A DNA stretch of 64,000 nucleotides from Chryseobacterium oranimense (GTDB lineage: Bacteria; Bacteroidota; Bacteroidia; Flavobacteriales; Weeksellaceae): assembly GCF_900129755.1 (NCBI RefSeq), contig NZ_FQWT01000001.1, positions 1,321,860-1,385,859 on the forward strand, written 5' to 3'. The position numbers were made by a program, and so were the translations under genes. Positions 1-7,744 of this stretch are shown piece after piece. A model generated the notes under the pieces. The model had not been told where the DNA came from. It did not search any database and saw only the letters and a program-made list of their open reading frames with translations. The number at the start of each line of letters is the position of its first letter. Position 1 is the first letter of the stretch.

Positions 1-509
1 CCTGAAGCTTCAAACTTCCAGCTTCCGTTTCTTTTGTATAGCCTTCCGAATTCCACTCCGGTTTCAATAGAGAAATCTTCATCCAGCTCATATTTTGCGA
101 TCTCCTGACCGGTATTATTATCTACAATTCTGATGTATGAATTTCTTACCTGTCCGAAATTCTGCTTTCTTCTTTCAAAGTCTTCTATAGTTACTACGAA
201 AAGAATTTCTTCTGCTCTGGGGTCCACTTTTTCAAGATCTACAATAATCGCTTCATCATCGTCGCCATCACTGTTTTTACCGCTAGGATCATCTCCTGTA
301 TGGATAAGGGCTCCATCGGGAGACTGCAGGTTATTATAGAAAACAAAACATTCTTCAGTTATTAATTTTCTGTCGGAATCAATCATGATGGCAGAAGCAT
401 CCAGATCAAAATCAAAACCGGTACCTTCATTCGGGTCCCAGCCCAGCCCTATCGTCATTTTTGTAAGTCCGATCTCTATTTTTTGTCCTTTCTGTAAATT
501 AATTGCCAT
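1..509 (-). CDS. TerD family protein (partial, C-terminus beyond window)
   Basis: The reading frame runs leftward from an ATG at 507-509 and is still open at base 1, so about 169 residues are seen. It begins MAINLQKGQKIEI and contains FDFDLDASAIMID and SGKNSDGDDDEAIIVDL. These acidic stretches match the calcium-binding loops of the TerD/TerE/TerZ fold. TerD-like proteins are cytoplasmic and are linked to tellurite resistance, stress and phage defence; the true role is unknown here. An exact -7 box (minus TAAATTTG at 565-572) lies about 50 bases upstream. Its ter-cluster partners, if any, would lie to the left of the window. The family call is firm, the function is not. Confidence 0.9.
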   Translation of the reverse strand, partial: MAINLQKGQKIEIGLTKMTIGLGWDPNEGTGFDFDLDASAIMIDSDRKLITEECFVFYNNLQSPDGALIHTGDDPSGKNSDGDDDEAIIVDLEKVDPRAEEILFVVTIEDFERRKQNFGQVRNSYIRIVDNNTGQEIAKYELDEDFSIETGVEFGRLYKRNGSWKFEAS

Positions 510-707
510 AGTGTATTAGTTTAAAATTATTTTTGTTTAATATAAATTTGATTTGTGAGCTGACCAAATTTATCGATAAAAAAATAAATGGCATATCAGG
601 AATGAGATAAATATTACATTTTATGAAGGTTTTAACATACTCATGAACAGCAGAAATTAATGTTTTCTTTGTGATTGGATTAAAGTATCAGCTTTAGGTT
701 TTCTATA

Positions 708-737
708 TAAAAAAGGCCCAATTAAAAAATCGGACCT
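708..737 (-). terminator. Terminator of the panD/flippase operon
   Basis: On the minus strand a ten-pair hairpin (arms 714-723 and 728-737, two G-U pairs) is followed by a run of T at 708-713. It sits just after the stop of the flippase-like gene. Confidence 0.6.
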
Positions 738-762
738 GTATATTTAAAAGCTATATTTATTT

Positions 763-1791
763 TTACTCATGAAATTCTTTGCCGGAAACTGCCTTTTCTC
801 TTGCTTTTGCCAGCATTGGAATGGAAATCAGTCCCATGACCAGCATAATGGTGATCTGCAATGGAAGTGAAATAAAGGAATAGGTCAGCCCCATTTCGCC
901 ACCCAGATCTGCACTTTTCCCCATTGAGATAAACAAAGCCATGAATCCGTACTTCATTGCCAGATTAAATGCGCCGATGCCGCCACTTGCAGGAATAATC
1001 ATTCCCAGGGTACCGACTACAATGATAAAAAAGCCGTCGGCTATAGTAAAATTCGAGGTTTCGGGAAGTGCAAAGCAAACAAGATAAGCTGCAAAATAAT
1101 AGCATATCCAGATTCCTAATGTATAAAGGATGAATTTCCCTTTCTCTTTTAATTTGAATATAGTGGTTAAGCCCTGGAAAATACCGTCAATAAAATTCAC
1201 GATCTTCCCTAGAAACGGAATATTTGCCAGCTTCTTTTTGAAAACAAAAAACAAGACGGTTCCTACTGCCAGAATCAGAATAATTAAAAGGATCTTATTC
1301 GGATTAAAGTTAACACCTGAATTTTTATAAAAAGACAGGATCGCGTCGTATTTGAATAAAAGGGTCAGTCCCAAAAACCCAAGCATACAGATAAGATCCA
1401 CTACTCTTTCCAGAATGATTGTCCCGAAAGATTGATCCACCGGAACTTTTTCCACACCATATAAAGCGGTGGCTCTTGCCACTTCTCCACTTCTGGGAAT
1501 GGTAAGGTTCATCAGATAGCCAAAAGATATGGACCAGAGCGAATTCGAATTGGAAATGCTGTGTCCCATCGGCTCCAGCATTAAATTCCAGCGCACAGCC
1601 CTGAACCAGTAAGCCAGAAGCCCAAAAACAGCTGCAAATAGTACCCAAAGATAATTCGCTTTAGCCAGGGATGCCTTTATAACTTTAAAATCAAGTCCTT
1701 TTAATGCAAGCCATAAAAAAAAGCCTGCAAAAGCAAGCGAGATTACTATTGTTAGTATTGATTTTATGGGACTCTTCGATTCCTTCTCCAT
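763..1791 (-). CDS. Flippase-like / lysylphosphatidylglycerol synthase TM-region family membrane protein
   Basis: A 342-residue polytopic inner-membrane protein with about eight hydrophobic segments. Two short conserved patches are typical of the LPG_synthase_TM (UPF0104) family: an early FRAVRWNLML and a later IPASGGIGAFN. Members are proposed to move lipid-linked substrates across the membrane, and some are fused to aminoacyl-phosphatidylglycerol synthases. No synthase domain is present here, so the substrate is unknown. It lies three bases after panD and is probably co-transcribed with it. That arrangement is common in flavobacteria but does not show a metabolic link. The family is recognised; the transport function is inference. 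Confidence 0.85.
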   Translation of the reverse strand: MEKESKSPIKSILTIVISLAFAGFFLWLALKGLDFKVIKASLAKANYLWVLFAAVFGLLAYWFRAVRWNLMLEPMGHSISNSNSLWSISFGYLMNLTIPRSGEVARATALYGVEKVPVDQSFGTIILERVVDLICMLGFLGLTLLFKYDAILSFYKNSGVNFNPNKILLIILILAVGTVLFFVFKKKLANIPFLGKIVNFIDGIFQGLTTIFKLKEKGKFILYTLGIWICYYFAAYLVCFALPETSNFTIADGFFIIVVGTLGMIIPASGGIGAFNLAMKYGFMALFISMGKSADLGGEMGLTYSFISLPLQITIMLVMGLISIPMLAKAREKAVSGKEFHE

Positions 1792-1794
1792 AGA

Positions 1795-2145
1795 TTAAGT
1801 TAGAAGATTTGTTTTTTCGTCCGGGAAAACGATTTTCGGCTGGAAGACTTTTGCTTCTTCTGGCGTCATCTGTGCATAGGCAATGATAATTATGATATCA
1901 TCTTTCTGAACTTTTCTTGCAGCAGGCCCGTTCAAACATACTTCCCCGGATTTTCTTTTCCCCTTGATAACATAGGTATCAAAACGTTCTCCGTTATTCA
2001 CATTGACGATATAGACTCTTTCGCCCACTACCAGACCGGCAGCTTCTATAAGATCTTCGTCGATCGTTATACTCCCAATATAATTAAGGTCTGAGGCCGT
2101 AACCCTTACCCTGTGGATCTTAGACTTGAAAACTTCTATTAACAT
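1795..2145 (-). CDS. panD: Aspartate 1-decarboxylase (pyruvoyl enzyme)
   Basis: PanD turns L-aspartate into beta-alanine, the pantothenate and coenzyme A precursor, in the cytoplasm. The 116-residue length is normal. The self-cleavage pair Gly24-Ser25 is present in NYIGSITID; Ser25 becomes the pyruvoyl group. Lys9, Arg54 and Tyr58, known active-site residues in the family, are all in place, and the conserved NGPAAR follows. The gene heads a two-gene operon with the flippase-like gene. An exact -7 box (2150-2157, minus strand) ends only five bases before the ATG, so the transcript may be leaderless. Confidence 0.97.
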   Translation of the reverse strand: MLIEVFKSKIHRVRVTASDLNYIGSITIDEDLIEAAGLVVGERVYIVNVNNGERFDTYVIKGKRKSGEVCLNGPAARKVQKDDIIIIIAYAQMTPEEAKVFQPKIVFPDEKTNLLT

Positions 2146-2149
2146 TCTG

Positions 2150-2157
2150 CAAATTTA
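2150..2157 (-). promoter_or_regulatory. -7 box for panD
   Basis: TAAATTTG on the minus strand matches the Bacteroidota consensus TAnnTTTG. It ends five bases from the start codon. No clear -33 TTG was seen. Confidence 0.55.
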
Positions 2158-2480
2158 TTAATAAAAATTAATAAATCGAGTGTTTGAAATCATTTTAAAA
2201 CTCCCACAGACCCAGCCATTTAATTTTACTTTAAACAAGTTTTCAAGACTTTGTTTATAAAATCAGCAAACATATCCATAAAAATATTAATACTTTATAC
2301 GTAATTCAGGATTTAATAAATACAGTAAATAATATTAATTTTTTGCTAAAGTCAATACTCATAAGCATTTGGCATGATTTTAGTGAGCCGTAACGTAGAT
2401 TTTACGTGAAAAGTGAAATTATCATATTTTAACTGTTTTCAGCAAAAACCAAAAAAGTTTTATAACTTTTAATAAAATAA

Positions 2481-2510
2481 TTGCACAATTAGAAAATAGT
2501 ATTATATTTG
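2481..2510 (+). promoter_or_regulatory. HU gene promoter (-33 TTG, -7 TATATTTG)
   Basis: TTG at 2481-2483 and TATATTTG at 2503-2510 are 19 bases apart, which fits the Bacteroidota sigma-ABfr consensus. The predicted start near 2515 gives a leader of about 30 bases before the ATG at 2544. This is one of the best-formed promoters in the window. Confidence 0.85.
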
Positions 2511-2543
2511 CTATAATTACGAACTAACTTAATATTAAAAATT

Positions 2544-2834
2544 ATGAACAAGTCTGAATTAATCGACGCAATCGCAAAAGATGCAGGAATCACTAAAGTT
2601 GCAGCTAAAGCTGCTTTAGAATCATTCATTGGTAACGTAACTACTACTTTAAAGAAAAAAGACGGAAAAGTTTCTTTAGTAGGATTCGGTACTTTCTCAG
2701 TAGCTGAGAGAGCAGCTAGACAAGGGATCAACCCTGCAACAAAAAAACCAATCAAAATTGCTGCTAAAAAAGTTGCTAAATTCAAGGCAGGAGCTGATTT
2801 ATCAAATGCAGTTTCTGGTGCTAAGAAAAAATAA
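2544..2834 (+). CDS. hup: HU family DNA-binding protein
   Basis: A 96-residue nucleoid protein that binds and bends DNA as a dimer. It starts MNKSELIDAIAKDAG and has the core GFGTFSVAERAAR. The DNA-intercalating arm QGINPATKKPIKI carries the key proline. It ends in a basic GAKKK tail. It stands alone between a strong promoter and a strong terminator. Codon choice looks optimised (repeated GCT and AAA), consistent with high expression. It could be one of several HU paralogues in the genome. Confidence 0.97.
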   Translation: MNKSELIDAIAKDAGITKVAAKAALESFIGNVTTTLKKKDGKVSLVGFGTFSVAERAARQGINPATKKPIKIAAKKVAKFKAGADLSNAVSGAKKK

Positions 2835-2854
2835 TCATTCAGATTAGAAAATTC

Positions 2855-2887
2855 AAGACCGTTTCTCAGGAAACGGTCTTTTTTTTG
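2855..2887 (+). terminator. Intrinsic terminator of the HU gene
   Basis: Perfect 11-base arms (2855-2865 and 2870-2880) with a TCAG loop are followed by a long T run to 2886. Confidence 0.92.
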
Positions 2888-2900
2888 GGCTATTACGCAA

Positions 2901-2927
2901 AAGCGGGCCAAAGCCTGCTCTATTGAT
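2901..2927. repeat. Small hairpin repeat of the GGGCTAAAGCCC type
   Basis: AGCGGGCCAAAGCCTGCT forms a seven-pair hairpin with a CAAA loop and is followed by CTATTGA. The same design recurs at about 57855-57911, so it looks like one copy of a dispersed intergenic repeat. Confidence 0.5.
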
Positions 2928-2993
2928 TTTACATTCAAATAATTTTGTAGAACTTGTTTTAAATTAATCAAATTTTAATTCAAAACATGAACC

Positions 2994-3635
2994 TTATGGT
3001 GCCAGTCGGGAAATTTTCCAGTCCAGATCTTCAAGCTGATAAATAATCCTGTCATGGAGCCGGTTGGGTCTTCCCTGCCAAAATTCTATTTCGTAGGGCT
3101 TTGCAATATACCCTCCCCAGTTGGCCGGTCTTGGTACTTCGCTGTTTTCATATTCTTTTTCCAAAGCTTTTAATCTTTCCTCCAGGAACTCTCTATCAGG
3201 AATTTCCTGACTCTGCGGTGAAACAACAGCTCCCAGCTGGCTTCCTTTAGGCCTTGAATGGAAATAGCCGTCGCTGAGGTTTTCAGCAATTTTTTCAAGG
3301 TTGGCTTTTATGATGATCTGTCTCTCCAGGTTGGGCCAGAAAAAATGAAGACAGGCTTTATGATTGCTTTCTATAGACTTTCCTTTCCGGCTGTTGTAGT
3401 TTGTATAGAAAATAAATCCTTCATACGTATATTCTTTCAGCAGTACCATTCTTGTCCTTGGGCATCCATCTTCCTCCAAGGTAGAAACCGCCATGGCATT
3501 GGCTTCAGAGACTCCAGGAGTATTACTGGCATCCAGAAACCAGTCCCTGAACTGTTCAATGGGATTTTGTTTTATCTCACTTTCAATAAGTTGGGATTTC
3601 TCATACACTTTTCTTTTGTTGTGCAGGTTTTCCAT
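2994..3635 (-). CDS. pdxH: Pyridoxamine 5'-phosphate oxidase
   Basis: This FMN enzyme oxidises pyridoxamine or pyridoxine phosphate to pyridoxal 5'-phosphate, the last step of vitamin B6 synthesis and salvage. Its 213 residues match the family length. Visible family segments are RTRMVLLKEY, FYTNYNSRKG (FMN phosphate contacts), FFWPNLERQI, SRPKGSQLGAVVSPQS, and the C-terminal FWQGRPNRLHDR and WKISRLAP that form the substrate and FMN site. It is divergent from yqgE with only 24 bases between start codons, so the two promoters must overlap each other's genes. Confidence 0.96.
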   Translation of the reverse strand: MENLHNKRKVYEKSQLIESEIKQNPIEQFRDWFLDASNTPGVSEANAMAVSTLEEDGCPRTRMVLLKEYTYEGFIFYTNYNSRKGKSIESNHKACLHFFWPNLERQIIIKANLEKIAENLSDGYFHSRPKGSQLGAVVSPQSQEIPDREFLEERLKALEKEYENSEVPRPANWGGYIAKPYEIEFWQGRPNRLHDRIIYQLEDLDWKISRLAP

Positions 3636-3648
3636 AAATATTTTTTAT

Positions 3649-3656
3649 TAAATTTG
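3649..3656 (+). promoter_or_regulatory. -7 box abutting the yqgE start
   Basis: TAAATTTG fits TAnnTTTG and ends four bases before the ATG at 3660. Transcription would start at or next to the start codon. No -33 TTG is evident. Confidence 0.5.
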
Positions 3657-3659
3657 AGT

Positions 3660-4208
3660 ATGAATTACTCATACAAAGGTAAAATATTAATTTCCACACC
3701 TGACATTTCCGGCGATATTTTTTCGAGATCGGTGGTGTTGATCGTTGAGCATAACGAAAGCGGTGCATTTGGTTTGATATTGAACAAGAAAAACGGCCAG
3801 ATGAGTAGTAAGTTCAAAAACTTTTTTGATTTCAAAATAGAGGTCTATGACGGCGGTCCCGTCGAAAATGACAAGGTCTTTTTTATTGTTAAGAATAAAA
3901 AGGTGACTGAGGTCTATTCTGAGATTAACAAAGACTTTTATATCACAGAAGACATCGAAAGCATCATTAGCGCTGTCCTTAATAAGGAACTGAGCATCCA
4001 TGATGTGAAAATCTTCTCAGGATACTCAGGATGGTCTGCCGAGCAGCTTGATAACGAGGTACAAAGAAAGATGTGGACTGTGGTGGATATCTACAATCTG
4101 GATTATACTCTTCCCAATGACCAGACGCTCTGGAAGTCGATTATGCAGAACCTGGGCGGAGAATACCTGCTGTGGGCCAACTCACCTGAGGACATCTCTC
4201 TTAACTAA
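3660..4208 (+). CDS. yqgE: YqgE/AlgH family protein (UPF0301)
   Basis: A 182-residue cytoplasmic protein. The open frame extends further upstream across pdxH, but the family start is MNYSYKGKILISTPDISGD, so the ATG at 3660 was chosen. Conserved UPF0301 features are FSRSVVLIVEHNESGAFGLILN, split around the family core, then YDGGPVE, and SGYSGWSAEQLDNE near residue 130. The biochemical role is unknown; AlgH was once linked to alginate regulation in Pseudomonas. The neighbouring order yqgE, then amidase, then class-IV aminotransferase homologue resembles other flavobacteria. Confidence 0.93.
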   Translation: MNYSYKGKILISTPDISGDIFSRSVVLIVEHNESGAFGLILNKKNGQMSSKFKNFFDFKIEVYDGGPVENDKVFFIVKNKKVTEVYSEINKDFYITEDIESIISAVLNKELSIHDVKIFSGYSGWSAEQLDNEVQRKMWTVVDIYNLDYTLPNDQTLWKSIMQNLGGEYLLWANSPEDISLN

Positions 4209-4314
4209 CTGAATTTCTATCTGATACGCTTTAAAAACATTAACAAATTTTAAGATTATGTTAACCAATTTTATAGAAAGAATTTCCGTTATTTGAAAAA
4301 CCAAAATCACTGAA

Positions 4315-4896
4315 ATGAAAGGAATCAAACTACTTGCTTTAGGAGCCTTTTCCGCCTCATTTTTATCATTTACTCCCATCAACAAAAAATATATCGTTAT
4401 TGATGCCGGACACGGCGGAAATGACATGGGAACGGTTTTTGAAAAATTCTCTGAAAAAGAGATCACCATTAATATCGCCAAACAGATCCAGAAACTGAAT
4501 GAGAACCAGGATCAGTATGAAGTGGTATTAACAAGAGATTCGGATACTTATCCAAGCCTTCAGGAGAGAACTGATATGATCAACAAGCTGAATCCTGAAA
4601 TGGTAATTTCCCTTCATATGAATAACAGCCCGCAAAAGGAAACTCCCAAACAGGGCACTGAAGTATATATTCAGAATACTGAAAATTCAAAAAAACTTGC
4701 TGAAAAAATCTCCAAAAAATTTGATGTCCGCAAAATTGAAGAAAAAAATCTTCATATGCTGAGAGAAACAAAATCACCTGCAGTACTGGTAGAGCTTGGC
4801 TTCATCAACAATACTAAGGACAGGGAATATGTCACGAGTGAAAACGGACAGAAAGAAATCGCACAAAAATTCACAGAAATTATCCGTGAATATTAG
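4315..4896 (+). CDS. N-acetylmuramoyl-L-alanine amidase (Amidase_3)
   Basis: A zinc amidase that cuts the bond between N-acetylmuramic acid and the peptide stem of peptidoglycan, acting outside the inner membrane. Residues 1-21 form a signal peptide. The catalytic domain fills residues 26-193. Expected zinc ligands are His33 in DAGHGG, Glu47 in SEKE and His101 in SLHMN; the catalytic glutamate is Glu160 in LVELGF. There is no LysM, SPOR or AMIN domain, so it is a minimal form. It is short (193 residues) but complete. It could act in cell separation or wall recycling. Confidence 0.93.
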   Translation: MKGIKLLALGAFSASFLSFTPINKKYIVIDAGHGGNDMGTVFEKFSEKEITINIAKQIQKLNENQDQYEVVLTRDSDTYPSLQERTDMINKLNPEMVISLHMNNSPQKETPKQGTEVYIQNTENSKKLAEKISKKFDVRKIEEKNLHMLRETKSPAVLVELGFINNTKDREYVTSENGQKEIAQKFTEIIREY

Positions 4897-4928
4897 ATAA
4901 AGAAACAATTTCTGATTTAATCAGAATA

Positions 4929-4979
4929 AAACCCGGTAAAGGACTTGGGTACTTTGTTGTTTACCGGGTTTGTCAATTT
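4929..4979 (+). terminator. Terminator after the amidase gene
   Basis: Perfect 12-base arms (4929-4940 and 4960-4971) enclose a 19-base loop. A T-rich tail reaches past 4976. It lies between convergent genes. Confidence 0.7.
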
Positions 4980-4982
4980 TTT

Positions 4983-5792
4983 TTAAAAACTATTTTTCCA
5001 GCTTTCCACCATTTCTTTAAAACGGGAGCTTTCAAAAGTTTTATTTCTTATTTTACCTACAGAAAATATGCCTTTCTCGTCGGAGATCATCAGAATCTCT
5101 TCGGCTTTTTGTGATTCAAAGGCAATAATTTCATGTTCCTGAATATCTGCCAGGTTATTTTTATGTAAAAAAGTAACGAAGTTTTCCATTAAGGGAGAGA
5201 TGTATGCTCCTTCGGACTGCTTTGGAACTTTAATAACGTTCCCTTCCAGAAATAAAAGGTTTCCGGAAGTGGTACGTGCGATCCGTTTGTTGGGATTCAG
5301 CAGGATCACATCATCCAGATCATTCTCTTCTGCATAAATACTTCCGTAGATATTTTCCGGGCAATGAACCCTGATATTGCTCAACAGGTTATTATTGACA
5401 TTGATTTCCTTGATGAGATCCATTTCTAACGGTCTGTGATGAACCGCAAGCACATCTTCCGATTCCGTTACTTCATAAAAATAGGATACAGAAGACTTTG
5501 AAACCGTTACTGCATCATCATTCCTGAAAACCTGAAAGTTGATAATCCCGTTTTTTATTCCTTTACCATCGATAACATCTTTATGAAAAAGGGTCTGGAA
5601 AAACTCCAATGTATAGGTAAGCGGAATATTCAGCCTCATTTTCCTCATGGAAGCCATTAAGAAGAAATAGCATTCTTCATCCATGATCAGCTCACCATTT
5701 CTCACAAAGAAAGAAACCTTCACTGCGTCGCCCAAAAGAAACGCTCTGTTCTTTACATTTAATCCGTCTGATGTAAAATATTGATTTTCCAA
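4983..5792 (-). CDS. Class-IV aminotransferase homologue lacking the PLP lysine
   Basis: The 269-residue protein follows the fold pattern of branched-chain aminotransferase/aminodeoxychorismate lyase: NRAFLLGDAVKVSF near residue 15, ECYFFLMASMRKM near 40, DDVILLNPNKRIA near 160 and SGNLLFLEGN near 176. However, no lysine stands where the PLP Schiff-base lysine is expected. That region reads LLSNIRVHC, residues 136-144. The usual glutamate before the SxxN segment is Arg173. The FE of the GDxxFE motif is VK. No ATG is available; the frame opens with TTG at 5790-5792. It may be a non-catalytic relative kept for another role, or a decaying gene. Confidence 0.8.
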   Translation of the reverse strand: MENQYFTSDGLNVKNRAFLLGDAVKVSFFVRNGELIMDEECYFFLMASMRKMRLNIPLTYTLEFFQTLFHKDVIDGKGIKNGIINFQVFRNDDAVTVSKSSVSYFYEVTESEDVLAVHHRPLEMDLIKEINVNNNLLSNIRVHCPENIYGSIYAEENDLDDVILLNPNKRIARTTSGNLLFLEGNVIKVPKQSEGAYISPLMENFVTFLHKNNLADIQEHEIIAFESQKAEEILMISDEKGIFSVGKIRNKTFESSRFKEMVESWKNSF

Positions 5793-5814
5793 TTTTTGAT
5801 GTGATTTATTTATA

Positions 5815-5842
5815 AAAAAATAATGAACGATAAATCGTTCAT
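5815..5842 (-). terminator. Terminator of the START-like gene
   Basis: On the minus strand the hairpin around TGAACGA/TCGTTCA (5824-5841) is followed by a T run at 5815-5821. Confidence 0.65.
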
Positions 5843-5869
5843 CAGTTTTACCATGTCATAGTATCCGGC

Positions 5870-6256
5870 CTATGCCGCACCTAATTTTATTCTAAGGTTT
5901 TCTATAAGGTTTTCCCAATACAGTGCATTCTCCTGCTCGTCACCTTCTTCACAGAAATCTGTAATATTCAGAGCCAGGTCTTCTGTAATATCATCTATTG
6001 TAATCGTCATTTCAAAGAAGTTTTTAGTCCCTTCATCTTCTTCCCATCTAAAACGTACGAAACCTTCCGGCTTATATCTAATCAAAGTGGCCTTTTCGGC
6101 AGGTCCTCCGCCCCAGCTAAAAAAGAAGTCATCGCCTTTTTCTGTTACCTCATCCGCAAACCATTCAGATAAACCCTCCGCCGTCGCCAGATATTCGTAT
6201 AAAATCTCTGATAAACAATGCATTGGAAATTCGTAATGGACTTTATGTTTCGCCAT
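5870..6256 (-). CDS. START-like (SRPBCC/AHSA1-type) domain protein
   Basis: A 128-residue single-domain cytoplasmic protein. The frame extends nine codons upstream, but the family start MAKHKVHYEFPMHC favours the ATG at 6256. The helix-grip segments ILYEYLATAEGLSEWFADEV, FFFSWGGG, FVRFRWEED and NALYWENLIENLRI are typical of flavobacterial START-like proteins. These have a hydrophobic cavity; no ligand is known. It lies just upstream of the degenerate aminotransferase gene, though a terminator-like hairpin separates them. Function unknown. Confidence 0.88.
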   Translation of the reverse strand: MAKHKVHYEFPMHCLSEILYEYLATAEGLSEWFADEVTEKGDDFFFSWGGGPAEKATLIRYKPEGFVRFRWEEDEGTKNFFEMTITIDDITEDLALNITDFCEEGDEQENALYWENLIENLRIKLGAA

Positions 6257-6411
6257 ATAATCTTTGTTTTTATCGTCCCGCAATATATAAATTAATTTTT
6301 TTATTACACTAAAAAGCGGTTATTTTTTTAAACAATCTTCATGATATTTATCACAGATTTTAAATCTATATTGAATCTAATTTCAGAGCCTGAAACTACC
6401 ATGCAACCCAT

Positions 6412-6440
6412 AAAAAAACTCCCCGTTAAGGAGAGATTTT
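6412..6440 (-). terminator. Terminator of the class-III aminotransferase gene
   Basis: Inverted repeat around ACTCC/GGAG with A-rich and T-rich flanks (6412-6440). It has U-tails for either strand and lies directly after the 6445 stop. Confidence 0.6.
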
Positions 6441-6444
6441 TTAT

Positions 6445-7626
6445 TTATTTTTCGTTTAAGACATCAAGAATAATCTGGCAACCTTGTCTGATTTCGTCCA
6501 TAGAAATGGTAAGGGGCGGCGAGATTCTCATATACTCGTTTCTGTAGAGCTGCCAGAATACAATAAGACCTTTTTCCATGCATTTTTTAGCTGCTTCCAG
6601 GGTATATTCAGGTGTTCCCAGATTAACTGCAAGCATAAGCCCTTTTCCGTTGATATTTTTGATTTTGGGATGTACCAGAAGTTCCCTGAACAGCTTTTCC
6701 TTTTCAGCGGTTTCATCCATCAGCCCGCTTTCCAGGACTTCTTTCAAAGTAGCATAACTGGCTGCTGCAATCAGAGGATTCCCTCCGAATGTTGTAATAT
6801 GTCCTAATTTAGGGGAATGCGACAATGTTTCCATAATTTCCCTGGAGCTCATAAAAGCACCCACAGGGACTCCGCCGCCCATTCCCTTCCCCATAACAAG
6901 GATATCAGGAACAATTCCGAAATGCTCGAAAGAGAATAATTTACCGGTTCTTCCAAAGCCGGGCTGGATTTCATCAAGGATCAGGAGTGCTCCTACTTCT
7001 TCACATCTTTTTTTAAGCTTAATTAAATAATCACCTTCCGGAACCAGGAATCCTGCAGCTCCCTGTATGGTTTCAAGAATTACGCAGGCGGTCTTATCCG
7101 TAATTTTATCCAGATCATTTTCGTTGTTGAATTCTATGAAGCTGACCATTGGCAGCAATGGGCGGAATTCTCTTTTATGGGTTTCATTACCGGATACACT
7201 CAGGGCTCCGTGGGTATTCCCGTGGTAAGAATTTTTAAAGGAAACAATTTCTTCTCTTCCTGTATACCGTTTGGCCAGCTTAAGGCTTCCATCGATCGCT
7301 TCTGCACCACTGTTAACCAGATAAGTAATTTCAAGCGGATCCGGAGTAGCTTCTGCCAGAAGTTTACATAATGCGATTGGTTTTTCCTGTGCATATTCCC
7401 CGTAAACCATTACATGGAGGTATTTTTCTGCCTGTTCTTTGATGGCGCCCACCACTTTAGGATGTGAATGGCCTAAAGTATTGGCAGAAACGCCTGCTAC
7501 AAAATCCAGATATCTTTTGCCGTCTGTTCCATAGATATAGCTCCCTTCTGCTTTTTCAACTTCAAAACCTGCTGCAAATTTTGTGGTCTGTGCCTGATAT
7601 ATAAAAAAGTCTTTATGCATTTCCAT
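6445..7626 (-). CDS. Class-III PLP aminotransferase (acetylornithine/ornithine type)
   Basis: A 393-residue fold-type I aminotransferase. Features in order: GKRYLDFVAGVSANTLGHSH, NSGAEAIDGSLKLAKRYTGR (phosphate site), SYHGNTHGAL, LILDEIQPGFGRTGK with the Asp that pairs with the PLP ring nitrogen, and VMGKGMGGG with the PLP lysine. It transfers an amino group between an omega-amino donor and a 2-oxo acid. The exact substrate is not fixed by sequence; it is not clearly ArgD or RocD. The frame starts earlier at TTG 7647, but that codon lies inside the -7 box, so the ATG at 7626 was chosen. Confidence 0.9.
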   Translation of the reverse strand: MEMHKDFFIYQAQTTKFAAGFEVEKAEGSYIYGTDGKRYLDFVAGVSANTLGHSHPKVVGAIKEQAEKYLHVMVYGEYAQEKPIALCKLLAEATPDPLEITYLVNSGAEAIDGSLKLAKRYTGREEIVSFKNSYHGNTHGALSVSGNETHKREFRPLLPMVSFIEFNNENDLDKITDKTACVILETIQGAAGFLVPEGDYLIKLKKRCEEVGALLILDEIQPGFGRTGKLFSFEHFGIVPDILVMGKGMGGGVPVGAFMSSREIMETLSHSPKLGHITTFGGNPLIAAASYATLKEVLESGLMDETAEKEKLFRELLVHPKIKNINGKGLMLAVNLGTPEYTLEAAKKCMEKGLIVFWQLYRNEYMRISPPLTISMDEIRQGCQIILDVLNEK

Positions 7627-7644
7627 TGTCTCGAAAATTTTAAG

Positions 7645-7652
7645 CAAAGCTA
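7645..7652 (-). promoter_or_regulatory. -7 box for the class-III aminotransferase
   Basis: TAGCTTTG on the minus strand fits TAnnTTTG. The predicted start near 7641 leaves about 15 bases of leader before the ATG at 7626 and argues against the upstream TTG start. Confidence 0.6.
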
Positions 7653-7690
7653 AAAAAGATTCAGCACATGCCGAAATTATCAGTCCTGAA

Positions 7691-7722
7691 TAAAAAATTG
7701 CCCTCAGAATTCTAAGGGCAAT
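7691..7722 (-). terminator. Terminator of the C1q-like secreted protein operon
   Basis: Arms at 7697-7704 and 7715-7722 flank an AGAATTCT palindrome. On the minus strand a T run at 7692-7697 follows. Confidence 0.75.
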
Positions 7723-7744
7723 AGTATTAAAATCAATATCTTAT

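Larger units (their letters stand above)
2146..2543. other. AT-rich divergent intergenic region between panD and HU
   Basis: This 398-base stretch holds the panD -7 box at its left end and the HU promoter at its right end. The middle (about 2160-2470) is very AT-rich, and no open frame with coding features or RNA gene was recognised. A long upstream AT-rich tract could serve as an UP-like element or bind HU itself, but nothing shows this. Confidence 0.5.

Noticed and set aside
2489..2971. 160-residue frame antisense to HU
   Set aside because: It is the complement of a highly biased HU coding region plus the terminator; it has no family features.
3258..3659. Longer N-terminus for YqgE across pdxH
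   Set aside because: It would lie antisense to pdxH; the conserved YqgE start is at 3660.
7627..7647. Upstream TTG start for the class-III aminotransferase
   Set aside because: The TTG lies within the predicted -7 box; an ATG follows seven codons later.
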